In this document: positions 8,808-17,913 of the stretch, one piece after another
How the letters are laid out: each line of letters begins with the position of its first letter
Position numbering within the stretch: the stretch's first letter is position 1
DNA from: JACMRI01 sp043778625
GTDB taxonomy: Bacteria; Bacteroidota; Bacteroidia; UBA4408
Assembly: GCA_043778625.1 (NCBI GenBank)
Contig: JAYWFU010000133.1
Span: 1 to 55,092, forward strand
Direction of reading: 5' to 3'
DNA length: 55,092 nucleotides
Notes under the pieces: model-generated
What the model saw: only the letters and a program-made list of their open reading frames with translations
Database searches by the model: none
Told to the model about the DNA's origin: nothing
Translations under genes and position numbers: made by a program

Positions 8808-8836
8808 CAAATTTATAATAATTGTTTTAAAATCAA
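8808..8836 (-). promoter_or_regulatory. Bacteroidota-type promoter for yceD-rpmF-plsX
   Basis: On the minus strand, TTG (8836-8834) and TAAATTTG (8815-8808) are separated by 18 bp, matching the phylum consensus TTG-N17..23-TAnnTTTG. The predicted start of transcription, near 8802, leaves about 20 nt before the GTG codon. Confidence 0.6.
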
Positions 8837-8902
8837 CTATAAAATATACATGGTTTTAAACAAATATTCAATTCCTTCACTATTTAACGTTAATTTATTG
8901 CT

Positions 8903-11710
8903 ATGAAAAAACTTTTTTTACTTGATAATATGGCACTTGTTTACCGTGCTTATTTTGCTTTTGCTAATAATCATAGGGTAAATAGTAAGGGGTTAAATAC
9001 CTCTGCCATGTTTGGTTTTACAAATACCTTACTCGATGTTATTAAAAACGAACAACCCACACACATAGCTGTAGTAACCGATACGCAAGCCCCCACCGAA
9101 CGCCACATTGAGTACGAGGCTTACAAAGCCCACCGCGAAGCCATGCCCGATGATTTGGCCTTAGCCTTGCCTTATGTTAAACGAATTGTAGAAGCTATGA
9201 ATATTCCGTTTATTGGTATTGATGGCTACGAGGCCGATGACGTAATAGGTACACTAGCCCAACAAGCTGAATTACAAGGCTTTGACGAAATATTTATGAT
9301 GACCCCCGACAAAGATTTTGGACAATTAGTAACTGAACGTATTAAAATGTACAAACCGGCACGTATGGGTAACGGTGCCGAAAAAATGGGCATTGCCGAA
9401 ATTTGCAAACGATTTGAAATTACTAATTGCCTGCAAGTGATAGATATACTAGGCCTAATGGGAGATGCCGCCGATAATATACCAGGCATACCGGGCGTAG
9501 GCGAAAAAACTGCTATTAAATTTATTAAGGAGTATGGTTCCGTGGAAGGTTTGTACGAAAATACAGACAAACTTACGGGCAAGATGAAAGAAAAAGTTAT
9601 TGAAAATAAAGATAAGGCATTGTTAAGCAAACGCTTAGCCACCATTAATGTTAATGTGCCGTGCGAACTACACGAAGAAAATTTTAGATACACACCTCCC
9701 AACAAAGAAGCGGTACAAGAACTGTTTGAAGAGCTTGAATTTAGAAACTTACTGCGCCGAGTGTTAGGCGATGATGCACCTGCAACTATTGCCCCCCATG
9801 ATTTTGTAGCTACAACGCCCGATTTATTTAACGAAAAAATAGTGCCACCAATAACTACACCTGAGGACGATTTATTTAGCATAACACCTGCATACGCTAC
9901 CGCTAGCACTACCGCCCATAATTACGTGTTAGTAAACACTCCCCAGCTTTTACAGCAATTAATAACTACCCTTACTGGCTGTGCAGAATTTAGCATTGAT
10001 ACCGAAACCACCAGTATTAACGCCATAGATGCGGAGTTGGTGGGTATATCCATAGCGGTTACTCCGCACGAGGCATATTACATACCCGTAGCCGAAAATA
10101 AGGAGGAAGCACTTGGGTTAGTAGCTCAGTTAAAACCATTGTTAGAAGATACCTCTAAATTAAAAATAGGGCAAAACATTAAGTACGATTACCAAGTATT
10201 GAGCAAATACGGTATAACCATGTGCCTACCCATGTTTGATACCATGATAGCGCACTACCTACTACAGCCTGATATGCGCCACGGCATGGATATACTGGCC
10301 GAAACATATTTGAATTATTCGCCAATTAAAATAGATACTTTAATTGGTAAAAAAGGTACTGACCAAGGTAATATGCGCCAAGTGGACTTGGAAGCAATAA
10401 CCGAATACGCTGCCGAAGATGCTGATATAACGCTGCAATTAAAACGCAAATTTGCACCAATGCTTATTGAAAGTAATGCGTTAGAATTATTTAATACCGT
10501 TGAAATGCCACTAGTACCAGTACTTGCACAGGTAGAGATGAATGGCATTGTGCTAGATTCCGCAGCATTACATACGATGAGCAAAACTCTTACTGACGAA
10601 ATTGTAGTTATTGCTAACGATATTTATACCCTTGCCGAAACCTCCTCGTTTAACATTGCATCGCCCAAGCAACTAGGCGAAATATTATTTGACAAACTAA
10701 AAATAGACCCTAAAGCCAAAAAAACTAAAACTGGGCAATATGCCACAGGTGAAGAAATACTAACTAAGCTAGAGCATAAGCACCCAATAATAGCCAAGAT
10801 ACTGGACTACCGTGAATTAGTAAAACTACAAAATACCTACGTTGATGCTTTGCCGTTGATGGTAAACAAAACTACGGGTAAAATACATACATCGTTTAAC
10901 CAAGCCGTAGCTGCTACTGGCAGGCTAAGTAGCAACAACCCTAACTTGCAAAACATACCTGTGCGTACGCCTCGTGGGCAAGAAATTCGTAAGGCATTTG
11001 TGGCTAGTAGCCCAGATAATGTTATACTTTCGGCAGATTATTCGCAAATAGAATTACGTATAATAGCCGCATTGAGTAATGAACAAAATATGATTGAGGC
11101 CTTTGCCTCAGGTACTGACATACACACTGCTACCGCCGCCAAAGTGTGGGGTGTGCCTATAGAAGAAGTTACTAAAGAAATGCGTAGCAAAGCCAAAACG
11201 GTTAATTTTGGTATAATCTATGGTATTAGTGCCTTTGGATTAAGCGAGCGTATTAATATTCCGCGTAGCGAAGCCAAAGAAATTATTGAAAATTATTTTA
11301 GTAAATATCCAGCCATACAAGATTATATGACCACTACCGTGGAAAATGCTCGCAGTACAGGCTATGTAGAAACTATATTAGGACGACGTAGGTACCTCAA
11401 AGACATTAACGCCAGCAATGCCGTAGTGCGTGGTTATGCCGAGCGTAATGCCATAAACGCCCCTATACAAGGCTCTAGCGCCGATATTATTAAACTAGCT
11501 ATGATTAAAATACAACACCAATTAGTGGCGCAACAACTGCGTACTAAATTGGTATTGCAGGTACACGATGAACTAGTGTTTGATTGCTACACGCCCGAAC
11601 TAGACCAAGTAAAAGCATTGGTAAAAGAGGGCATGAGCAACGCCGTACAACTAAGCGTTAATCTTGATGTAGAAACTGGCCAAGGACTGAATTGGCTGGC
11701 AGCGCATTAA
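8903..11710 (+). CDS. polA: DNA polymerase I (all three domains)
   Basis: A 935-residue polymerase. The 5'-3' exonuclease domain (about 1-300) has LLDNMALVYRAYFAF, GYEADDVIGTLA, MTPDKDFGQLV and GDAADNIPGIPGVGEKTA. The 3'-5' proofreading domain (about 340-540) keeps its acidic residues: FSIDTET (Asp near 365), GQNIKYDYQ and YAAEDADITL. The polymerase domain (about 560-935) has motif A LSADYSQIELRI (about 709-720), motif B RSKAKTVNFGIIYG and motif C QVHDELVFD (about 886-894). Proofreading therefore looks intact. ATG at 8903. It is monocistronic or loosely linked to trpS, 120 bp downstream. Confidence 0.98.
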   Translation: MKKLFLLDNMALVYRAYFAFANNHRVNSKGLNTSAMFGFTNTLLDVIKNEQPTHIAVVTDTQAPTERHIEYEAYKAHREAMPDDLALALPYVKRIVEAMNIPFIGIDGYEADDVIGTLAQQAELQGFDEIFMMTPDKDFGQLVTERIKMYKPARMGNGAEKMGIAEICKRFEITNCLQVIDILGLMGDAADNIPGIPGVGEKTAIKFIKEYGSVEGLYENTDKLTGKMKEKVIENKDKALLSKRLATINVNVPCELHEENFRYTPPNKEAVQELFEELEFRNLLRRVLGDDAPATIAPHDFVATTPDLFNEKIVPPITTPEDDLFSITPAYATASTTAHNYVLVNTPQLLQQLITTLTGCAEFSIDTETTSINAIDAELVGISIAVTPHEAYYIPVAENKEEALGLVAQLKPLLEDTSKLKIGQNIKYDYQVLSKYGITMCLPMFDTMIAHYLLQPDMRHGMDILAETYLNYSPIKIDTLIGKKGTDQGNMRQVDLEAITEYAAEDADITLQLKRKFAPMLIESNALELFNTVEMPLVPVLAQVEMNGIVLDSAALHTMSKTLTDEIVVIANDIYTLAETSSFNIASPKQLGEILFDKLKIDPKAKKTKTGQYATGEEILTKLEHKHPIIAKILDYRELVKLQNTYVDALPLMVNKTTGKIHTSFNQAVAATGRLSSNNPNLQNIPVRTPRGQEIRKAFVASSPDNVILSADYSQIELRIIAALSNEQNMIEAFASGTDIHTATAAKVWGVPIEEVTKEMRSKAKTVNFGIIYGISAFGLSERINIPRSEAKEIIENYFSKYPAIQDYMTTTVENARSTGYVETILGRRRYLKDINASNAVVRGYAERNAINAPIQGSSADIIKLAMIKIQHQLVAQQLRTKLVLQVHDELVFDCYTPELDQVKALVKEGMSNAVQLSVNLDVETGQGLNWLAAH

Positions 11711-11818
11711 CCAAGGTAGTAGTTGTTAAAAGATAATAATATATAAACTATACTACTTAAAAAAAATATCCTAGTTAAATTCAATTACCACGAATAATAA
11801 TCAAACATTTTAATTAAT

Positions 11819-11826
11819 TATATTTG
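11819..11826 (+). promoter_or_regulatory. -7 box abutting the trpS start
   Basis: TATATTTG matches the Bacteroidota -7 consensus TAnnTTTG and ends 4 bp before the trpS ATG (11831). A start of transcription at the usual distance would fall on or next to the ATG, giving a leaderless mRNA. No TTG lies at the expected upstream spacing, so the match may be chance. Confidence 0.35.
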
Positions 11827-11830
11827 CCAC

Positions 11831-12799
11831 ATGGCTAGAATACTTACAGGCGTACAAAGTAGTGGTGTACCACATTTAGGAAACATATTGGGGGCTATGC
11901 AGCCTGCAGTAACATTAAGCCAGCAAGCGGGCAACGATAGTATTTATTTTATTGCCGACCTACACTCGCTTACCACAATAAAAGATGCCGAGGTGCGTAA
12001 AAACAATACCTACGGCACGTTGGCCGCATGGATAGCTTTGGGGTTTGATTACCACAACAATATATTATTTAAGCAAAGCGATAATGCCCAAGTAACCGAA
12101 CTAGCTTGGTACTTAAACTGCTTTACTCCGTTTCCGATGTTGAGCAATGCGCATAGTTTTAAAGATAAAAGCGAAAACCTGAGCGACGTTAATGCAGGCT
12201 TGTTTTCGTACCCTGTACTTATGGCGGCTGATATTTTGTTATACGATGTAAACCTAGTGCCTGTGGGCAAAGACCAACAACAACACCTTGAAATGACACG
12301 TGATATTGCACGTACATTTAACAATAAATACGGCGAATTATTAGTAATGCCCGAAGCTCGTATTAACCAAGATGTAATGACTATACCAGGTACTGACGGA
12401 CGAAAAATGAGTAAGAGTTATGGTAATACAATAAATATATTTTTGAGCGAAAAAGAACTTAAAAAACAAGTAATGAGTATTGTTACCAACGACACTCCAC
12501 TTGAACTACCCAAAAACCCTGATACCTGCAACGTGTTTGCATTGTACCAATTAGTAGCCAATCAAGCCAGTATTGATGCCCTACGAGCTAAATATATTGC
12601 AGGAAATTATGGTTACGGCCATGCTAAATTAGAGTTATTAGATGTGCTAATAACCAAGTACGCAACACAACGAGCTACGTTTACCAAATTAATGAATAAT
12701 ACTACCGAGTTAGATGAAATTGCACGATTAGGCGCTGCCAAAGCACGTGCCATAAGTACACCAGTATTGGCTAAAGTGCGTACTGCACTAGGTTTTTAA
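11831..12799 (+). CDS. trpS: Tryptophanyl-tRNA synthetase
   Basis: A 322-residue class I aminoacyl-tRNA synthetase charging tRNA-Trp. It has the HIGH-type motif VPHLGNILGA (about residues 13-22), YFIADLHSLTT, PVGKDQQQHLEMTRDIA and the KMSKS loop GRKMSKSYGNTI (about 193-204). Length is typical for the bacterial enzyme. ATG at 11831, with a -7 box immediately upstream. Its 3' end overlaps by 12 bp the convergent membrane protein gene. Confidence 0.97.
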   Translation: MARILTGVQSSGVPHLGNILGAMQPAVTLSQQAGNDSIYFIADLHSLTTIKDAEVRKNNTYGTLAAWIALGFDYHNNILFKQSDNAQVTELAWYLNCFTPFPMLSNAHSFKDKSENLSDVNAGLFSYPVLMAADILLYDVNLVPVGKDQQQHLEMTRDIARTFNNKYGELLVMPEARINQDVMTIPGTDGRKMSKSYGNTINIFLSEKELKKQVMSIVTNDTPLELPKNPDTCNVFALYQLVANQASIDALRAKYIAGNYGYGHAKLELLDVLITKYATQRATFTKLMNNTTELDEIARLGAAKARAISTPVLAKVRTALGF

Positions 12800-13291
12800 T
12801 AGTGTTGCCTTTTGTTTTTCCGCCATAAAAAACACGCACACTAGCACAATAAATATAAACGGCGATTGTACAAAACCCATCAACTCACGCGAAAACAAGT
12901 ACGCCTGCCTATCATCAATGCCCAAATACGATGTGTAGTTAAGCCCCAATGCGCACACTATTACACTGCCGTAGGCAAGTATGGTGTATAGCAAATATTT
13001 TTTTGACTGAAATAAAATTCCAATGCACGCAATGCTGGTAGCCAAATACAACAGCACAAATACTGCAGTAAGTGTGTATTTAAAATAATACAGGCGAGCA
13101 TACTCCCAATTGTTAAAGTAACTAAGGCTAGCGGGCATTGTCCATTCGTTACGATGGTAATAAATATCAATAAGTTCGTAATTAATATTTACAAAAATAT
13201 AATCGCGTACATAACCAATAAAAAACAATGCAAGCAAGCACAACGCAACTAGTGCGTAATACAAATACGTTTTTTGGGAGGTAGTTAACAC
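12788..13291 (-). CDS. Small four-helix membrane protein of unknown function
   Basis: A protein of about 167 residues with four hydrophobic segments (near the N-terminus, then YFKYTLTAVFVLLYLATSIA, a middle helix, and a C-terminal FIFIVLVCVFFMA) and a short basic tail. A GTG at 13291 leaves a 7-bp gap after the nadB stop and is preferred; a TTG at 13321 would overlap nadB by 23 bp. There is no ATG near the front. The loop between helices 1 and 2 (DYIFVNINYELIDIYYH) is rich in aromatics. I do not recognise the family. It is probably co-transcribed with nadB, without clear functional meaning. Confidence 0.65.
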   Translation of the reverse strand: MLTTSQKTYLYYALVALCLLALFFIGYVRDYIFVNINYELIDIYYHRNEWTMPASLSYFNNWEYARLYYFKYTLTAVFVLLYLATSIACIGILFQSKKYLLYTILAYGSVIVCALGLNYTSYLGIDDRQAYLFSRELMGFVQSPFIFIVLVCVFFMAEKQKATLLKT

Positions 13292-13298
13292 TTTATAA

Positions 13299-14873
13299 TT
13301 ATTGTTTTTTAGGATAATCAATCGTGTAATGCAACCCTACACTCTGTTGGCGTTGCATAGCCGCTTTAGTTATTAAATAGGCTACTTTAGTTAAGTTACG
13401 TAGTTCGCACAACTGTACCGACACAGTTGTTTTTTGGTATAATAATTCGGCTTCGGTATGTATAATAAGTAAGCGATCAAAGGCACGTTTCAACCGTAAA
13501 TTACTACGCACAATACCTACGTAATTAGTCATTATAGTTTGCACCTCACGCTTGCTTTGTGTAAGTAATACTAGCTCTTCGGGGCTTGCTGTGCGTGATG
13601 CATTCCACTCAGGTATGTTCGTTTTATATTCGACCATAGCTACGGCTTGTTGTGCATGCAAAGCCCCACGATGTGCGTACACCAAGGCTTCCAACAACGA
13701 GTTACTTGCCAAGCGATTAGCTCCATGTAGCCCAGTGCTTGAGCATTCGCCTACGGCATATAAGTTTTTAATAGTAGATTGTGCATACTCATTTACTTTA
13801 ATACCTCCACACATATAGTGAGCTGATGGTAATACGGGTATCATTTGCGTAGCTACATTAATACCTACTGATGCACACTTGGCAAGTATGTTAGGAAAGT
13901 GTTTTTCAAACTCTAACATATCCAAATGCCTACAATCTAAGTATACAAAATCATCGCCACGTGTTTTCATTTCGTTATCAATGGCACGTGCTACAATATC
14001 ACGTGGTGCTAACGATTTTCGCTCGTCGTATTTATGCATAAATTCTTGCCCATCAATTGTTTTGAGTATGCCACCAAAGCCACGTACTGCCTCACTTACA
14101 AGGAATGATGGTTTTTCCACAGGGTTATATAAAGCAGTGGGATGAAACTGCACAAACTCCATTCCATCAATTTTTCCTTTGGCACGGTACACCATAGCTA
14201 CACCATCGCCAGTAGCAATAATAGGATTGGTAGTACTTTCGTACACATGCCCTGCGCCACCGCTTGCCATTAGGGTAGTTTTGGCCAATATAGTTTCAGT
14301 TTGCTGGGTGTGTATATTAAGCATATAAGCACCATAACATTGCACGTTGGTAGTTTTACTATTCACAAATTCGCCCAAGTGATGTTGTGTAATAATATCA
14401 AGTGCGTAGTAATGGGTAGCCATTTCGATATTAGGATGATTTTGTAACTGCTGTAATAACGCGCGTTCAATTTCGTAACCTGTATTGTCTTTGTGGTGTA
14501 GTATGCGGTGTGCGCTATGCCCTCCTTCTTTGGCTAAATCGTATTTGCCTTGCGCATCTTTATCAAATGATGCTCCCCAAGTTATTAGTTCATTAATACG
14601 GTCGGTGGCTTCGGTAACTACTATGCGTACGGCGGCTTCGTTGTTAATATAATCGCCTGCGTTAAGGGTGTCTTGTACGTGTTTTTCGTAGTTGTCATCA
14701 ATACCTGCAAAACGCATTACACCAGCAATTCCGCCTTGTGCATACTTGGTATTGGTTTCGTCGGCGTTACTTTTGGTTACTATTAATACCTTGCCATAAG
14801 GAGCTACTTTTAGCGCATAGCTTATACCCGCTATCCCCGAACCTATTATTAAAAAATCTACTTTGCGTTGCAT
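13299..14873 (-). CDS. nadB: L-aspartate oxidase
   Basis: A 524-residue flavoprotein making iminoaspartate from L-aspartate for NAD synthesis. Visible marks: FAD-binding GSGIAG (residues 12-17), TNTKYAQGGIAGV, ASGGAGHVYESTTNP, the active-site region VQFHPTALY and VSEAVRGFGGIL, HYMCGGIKVN and GLHGANRLASNSLLEAL. These separate it from succinate dehydrogenase flavoproteins. nadA and nadC are not beside it. ATG at 14873; an imperfect -7 box (CAAAAATA, 14892-14899, minus strand) lies just upstream. The preceding operon is closed off by the hairpin at 14905-14941. Confidence 0.96.
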   Translation of the reverse strand: MQRKVDFLIIGSGIAGISYALKVAPYGKVLIVTKSNADETNTKYAQGGIAGVMRFAGIDDNYEKHVQDTLNAGDYINNEAAVRIVVTEATDRINELITWGASFDKDAQGKYDLAKEGGHSAHRILHHKDNTGYEIERALLQQLQNHPNIEMATHYYALDIITQHHLGEFVNSKTTNVQCYGAYMLNIHTQQTETILAKTTLMASGGAGHVYESTTNPIIATGDGVAMVYRAKGKIDGMEFVQFHPTALYNPVEKPSFLVSEAVRGFGGILKTIDGQEFMHKYDERKSLAPRDIVARAIDNEMKTRGDDFVYLDCRHLDMLEFEKHFPNILAKCASVGINVATQMIPVLPSAHYMCGGIKVNEYAQSTIKNLYAVGECSSTGLHGANRLASNSLLEALVYAHRGALHAQQAVAMVEYKTNIPEWNASRTASPEELVLLTQSKREVQTIMTNYVGIVRSNLRLKRAFDRLLIIHTEAELLYQKTTVSVQLCELRNLTKVAYLITKAAMQRQQSVGLHYTIDYPKKQ

Positions 14874-14904
14874 GGTTAAAATATTTTACTGCAAAAATAA
14901 AAAA

Positions 14905-14941
14905 CGCATTTCGTACTTTATTTTTTAAAATACGAAATACG
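14905..14941. terminator. Hairpin terminator after the deoC/ALDH operon
   Basis: ATTTCGTA (14908-14915) pairs with TACGAAAT (14931-14938). The stem extends outward by CG/CG after one mismatch and inward by TTT/AAA, leaving a loop of A plus six T. It sits between the end of the ALDH-like gene (14975) and the nadB start (14873), where a minus-strand terminator is expected. Confidence 0.6.
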
Positions 14942-14974
14942 TTACTGAATTAATCTACAAATAATTCTACGTTA

Positions 14975-15862
14975 TTAATAACCCGCTTTAGCACCACCAC
15001 CAATGTTTTCTATTGGGTGCCAAGTAGTTTTAAGTTCCTGTGTATCTTGTATCATATAAGGATTTTCGGCAGCATCGGTTAACCAATTTATTTTGTTCCA
15101 TAACACTACACGTTTTACGTTAAGCGATGCATTTTCTTGTATTAGTTTAATATGCTTAGCATTAGTATTGCAATATACTATGGCGTTTACATCCATGTGA
15201 CTACTCATGTGGCTAATTAACTCGGCCTCATTACCTGTAAGTATGTTTATTACTCCTGCAGGTACATCGCTTGTATTTATTACCTCAGCAAGTGTTACGG
15301 CACACAGCGGTTTAGTTTCACTGGCTAATACAACTACGGTGTTACCTCCTGCTATTACTGGGGCTATGGCACTTACTATACCTATTAATGAAGTATGCTC
15401 ATCAGCCACAATACTTACTACTCCAGTAGGCTCGCACACACTAAAGTTAAAATGGCTAGATGCCACAGGGTTTACTGTACTAAATAATTGTTGGTATTTA
15501 TCGCACCAACCTGCATAATACACTAAGCGGTCAATAGCTATGTTTACCTCATCAATAGCGGCTTTGGTGGTACTGCCTTGCAATTGGAGTTCTTGTTCAA
15601 ACTGCGCACGGCGTGTTTCCAACATCTCGGCTGTACGATACAATATTTGACTACGGTTAAAATGTGCTCGTAAGCCCCAGCCTGCTTGTGCGCCACGTGC
15701 GGCGGTTACTGCGTTACGGAAATCTTTGCGCGAGCTAAGACACATATTGGCTAGTATGTTTCCGTCTTTGTTAAGCAAAGGATAAAAGCGTCCGCTTTCA
15801 GTACGAGGAAAAGCTCCTCCAATAAATATTTTGTACGTTTTCAAAATTTCTAATCGTTCCAT
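14975..15862 (-). CDS. Aldehyde dehydrogenase-like protein lacking the catalytic domain (ALDH16 C-terminal-half-like)
   Basis: A 295-residue ALDH homologue: KIFIGGAFPRTESGR at the N-terminus, YYAGWCDKY, then a degenerate coenzyme-binding domain with EPTGVVSIVADEH (PxGVxxxIxPWNFP in real enzymes), APVIAGGNTVVVLASE and PAGVINILTGNE. The ELGGK glutamate and the catalytic cysteine segment are absent: after the Rossmann part it goes straight to a C-terminal tail with LKTTWHPIENIG. A normal ALDH has about 480-500 residues. The architecture matches the second, non-catalytic half of ALDH16-type enzymes, and the gene is in the same operon as a full ALDH and deoC. Inference: a structural partner of the full ALDH. 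ATG at 15862. Confidence 0.8.
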   Translation of the reverse strand: MERLEILKTYKIFIGGAFPRTESGRFYPLLNKDGNILANMCLSSRKDFRNAVTAARGAQAGWGLRAHFNRSQILYRTAEMLETRRAQFEQELQLQGSTTKAAIDEVNIAIDRLVYYAGWCDKYQQLFSTVNPVASSHFNFSVCEPTGVVSIVADEHTSLIGIVSAIAPVIAGGNTVVVLASETKPLCAVTLAEVINTSDVPAGVINILTGNEAELISHMSSHMDVNAIVYCNTNAKHIKLIQENASLNVKRVVLWNKINWLTDAAENPYMIQDTQELKTTWHPIENIGGGAKAGY

Positions 15863-15885
15863 TTTAGTGTGTATTTTTTATGTGT

Positions 15886-16374
15886 TTAATTTATATCAGT
15901 ATCAATGTAGTCTTGTACTTGCCTACTGGGTAGTCCTGTTTTTTTGTAACGTATTAAATCTTGTAATAAACGTTTTTTAGTAAATCGAATACTTTCTTTT
16001 ATTCCGTTAAATGTATAAAACCCGCCAAAACCCGCTAATGGCACATACGTTACTAATACAAACACGCCTCGTAGTTGGCTGTTATTAAATGTATTGGCTA
16101 ACGCATTTGCACCAAGCATAGCTACTACTGCTAGTGGCAAAGCTAATGCGGCTTGGTAATGTGCTTTGTTGCGTACCTGAAAATATAACGGAATTACCTG
16201 ATTGTTATATGCACCATAACCGTACTTGTGCTCGTACAATTCCTGTGTAAGTTTATAATCAATAGCACGCAGCGTATTTTCGTTCATTGAATCTAAACGT
16301 GCCACTTGGGCTTGAGTAGTTAATGAAAAAAGCACGTATGCAAGTATCAATATATATAAATACGTTGGTTTCAA
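15886..16374 (-). CDS. Secreted/membrane protein of unknown function between the two ALDH genes
   Basis: A 162-residue protein with an N-terminal signal peptide or anchor (about residues 5-23, ending TQAQ), a charged stretch with ELYEHKYGYG, then two hydrophobic segments (about 75-95 and 105-125) and a basic C-terminal region. The start is TTG at 16374, 11 bp after the full-length ALDH stop; the stop is 23 bp before the second ALDH-like gene. I do not recognise the family. Its tight spacing inside the operon is the only clue to function. Confidence 0.6.
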   Translation of the reverse strand: MKPTYLYILILAYVLFSLTTQAQVARLDSMNENTLRAIDYKLTQELYEHKYGYGAYNNQVIPLYFQVRNKAHYQAALALPLAVVAMLGANALANTFNNSQLRGVFVLVTYVPLAGFGGFYTFNGIKESIRFTKKRLLQDLIRYKKTGLPSRQVQDYIDTDIN

Positions 16375-16385
16375 TTATAAGTGTA

Positions 16386-17879
16386 TTACAAATTCAAATA
16401 AGGCATTAAACCATGTAAGCCACCTTCGCGACCAAAACCACTTTCTTTAAACCCGCCAAAAGGAGATGTAGGGTCAAACTTATTAAAGGTGTTAGCCCAC
16501 ACAATACCCGCTTTTAGCTTGGTAGTAAGGTTAAATATTTTAGAACCTTTGTCCGTCCATACCCCTGCACTTAGTCCGTAAGGCGTATTGTTGGCTTTTT
16601 CAATAACCTCATCAATAGTACGAAAGGTTTGAATGGTAAGTACAGGACCAAATATTTCTTCCTGCACCACTCGGTGCGATTGCGATGCGCCTAACAATAA
16701 CGTAGGACGAATAAAGTAACCTTTGCTTGGTATAGCGCACGAGGGTTGATAAATTTCTAACCCTTCATTTTTTGCAATTTTTAAATAACTGTTAATGCTC
16801 TCGTATTGTTTTTGACTGTTAATAGCACCTATATCAGTATTCTTATCCATAGGGTCGCCTACAATAAGGGTTTCTAGCCTATCTTTTAGTTTTTTAATAA
16901 CTATCTCAGCTACTGATTCCTGTACAAACAAGCGAGAGCCTGCACAGCATACGTGCCCTTGGTTAAAAAATATTCCGTTTACAATTCCTTCTACCGCTTG
17001 GTCAATAGGGGCATCATCAAATATAATGTTGGCGGCTTTTCCGCCTAGTTCTAACGTAAGTTTTTTGTTAGTACCCGCTACTGCTTTTTGTATATACTTG
17101 CCTACACCTGTGCTGCCTGTAAAAGCTATTTTATTAATATCGGGGTGGTTTACAATGGCCGCACCTGTTGCGCCTGCACCAGTAACAATGTTTACAACAC
17201 CATCGGGCAAGCCACACTCTTTAATTATTTCGGCTAGTTTCAGCGCTGTTAACGACGTGGTTTCCGACGGTTTTAACACCACCGTATTACCTGTAGCCAA
17301 GGCTGGAGCAATTTTCCAAGCGGCCATTAATAACGGAAAATTCCACGGAATAATTTGCCCTGCAACGCCCACAGGTTGTGGCTTGCGGTTAGGGAAAGCA
17401 TAATCTAACTTATCCGCCCAACCTGCGTAATAAAAAAAATGATTAGCCGCTAAAGGCACATCAATATCACGACTTTCGCGGATAGATTTACCACCGTCTA
17501 ATGTTTCAATTACGGCAAATTCTCTTGCACGCTCTTGTATCATGCGGGCTATGCGGTACAAATATTTGCCTCGCTCCTTAGCGGGCATTTTACTCCACAC
17601 GTTGTCATACGCATTACGGGCGGCTTTCACGGCTAAGTCCACATCTTTTTCGTTAGCATCAGCTATCTCTGATAGCTTAACTCCTGTGGCAGGATTAACG
17701 GTGTCAAAATATTTTTTAGATGATGGCTTTACAAACTTACCATTAATAAACAAGTCGTACTGTGGTTTTATGGTAATGTGCTTGGTGTCTTCAGGAGCAG
17801 GGGCGTATTCCCACACACCTTTAAAATCTAAACTTAAGTCCTTAGTTTTTTTAGTTTCCTTAATTTCTTTCTTTGCCAT
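16386..17879 (-). CDS. Aldehyde dehydrogenase, catalytically complete
   Basis: A 497-residue NAD(P)-dependent aldehyde dehydrogenase. Motifs: IIPWNFPLLMAAWKIAPALA, GNTVVLKPSE, FTGSTGVGKYI, the catalytic-Glu motif LELGGKAANIIFDDA (about residue 275), the nucleophile segment GHVCCAGSRLFVQ (about residue 310), EEIFGPVLT and FGGFKESGFGREGG. The N-terminus is basic (KKEIKETKKTKD). DeoC releases acetaldehyde, so oxidation of acetaldehyde to acetate is the likely job (inference from context). Together with the 295-residue ALDH-like protein downstream it gives about 790 residues, near the size of a bacterial ALDH16. It is 34 bp after the DUF2442 gene. Confidence 0.92.
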   Translation of the reverse strand: MAKKEIKETKKTKDLSLDFKGVWEYAPAPEDTKHITIKPQYDLFINGKFVKPSSKKYFDTVNPATGVKLSEIADANEKDVDLAVKAARNAYDNVWSKMPAKERGKYLYRIARMIQERAREFAVIETLDGGKSIRESRDIDVPLAANHFFYYAGWADKLDYAFPNRKPQPVGVAGQIIPWNFPLLMAAWKIAPALATGNTVVLKPSETTSLTALKLAEIIKECGLPDGVVNIVTGAGATGAAIVNHPDINKIAFTGSTGVGKYIQKAVAGTNKKLTLELGGKAANIIFDDAPIDQAVEGIVNGIFFNQGHVCCAGSRLFVQESVAEIVIKKLKDRLETLIVGDPMDKNTDIGAINSQKQYESINSYLKIAKNEGLEIYQPSCAIPSKGYFIRPTLLLGASQSHRVVQEEIFGPVLTIQTFRTIDEVIEKANNTPYGLSAGVWTDKGSKIFNLTTKLKAGIVWANTFNKFDPTSPFGGFKESGFGREGGLHGLMPYLNL

Positions 17880-17913
17880 TTTATTATGTCTATTGTTATT
17901 GTTTTAAAATTAA

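Noticed and set aside
14975..15862. The short ALDH as a decayed pseudogene
   Set aside because: The frame is intact, has a clean start and stop, and ends with a tail of the ALDH16 kind; the catalytic part is cleanly absent rather than riddled with stops.
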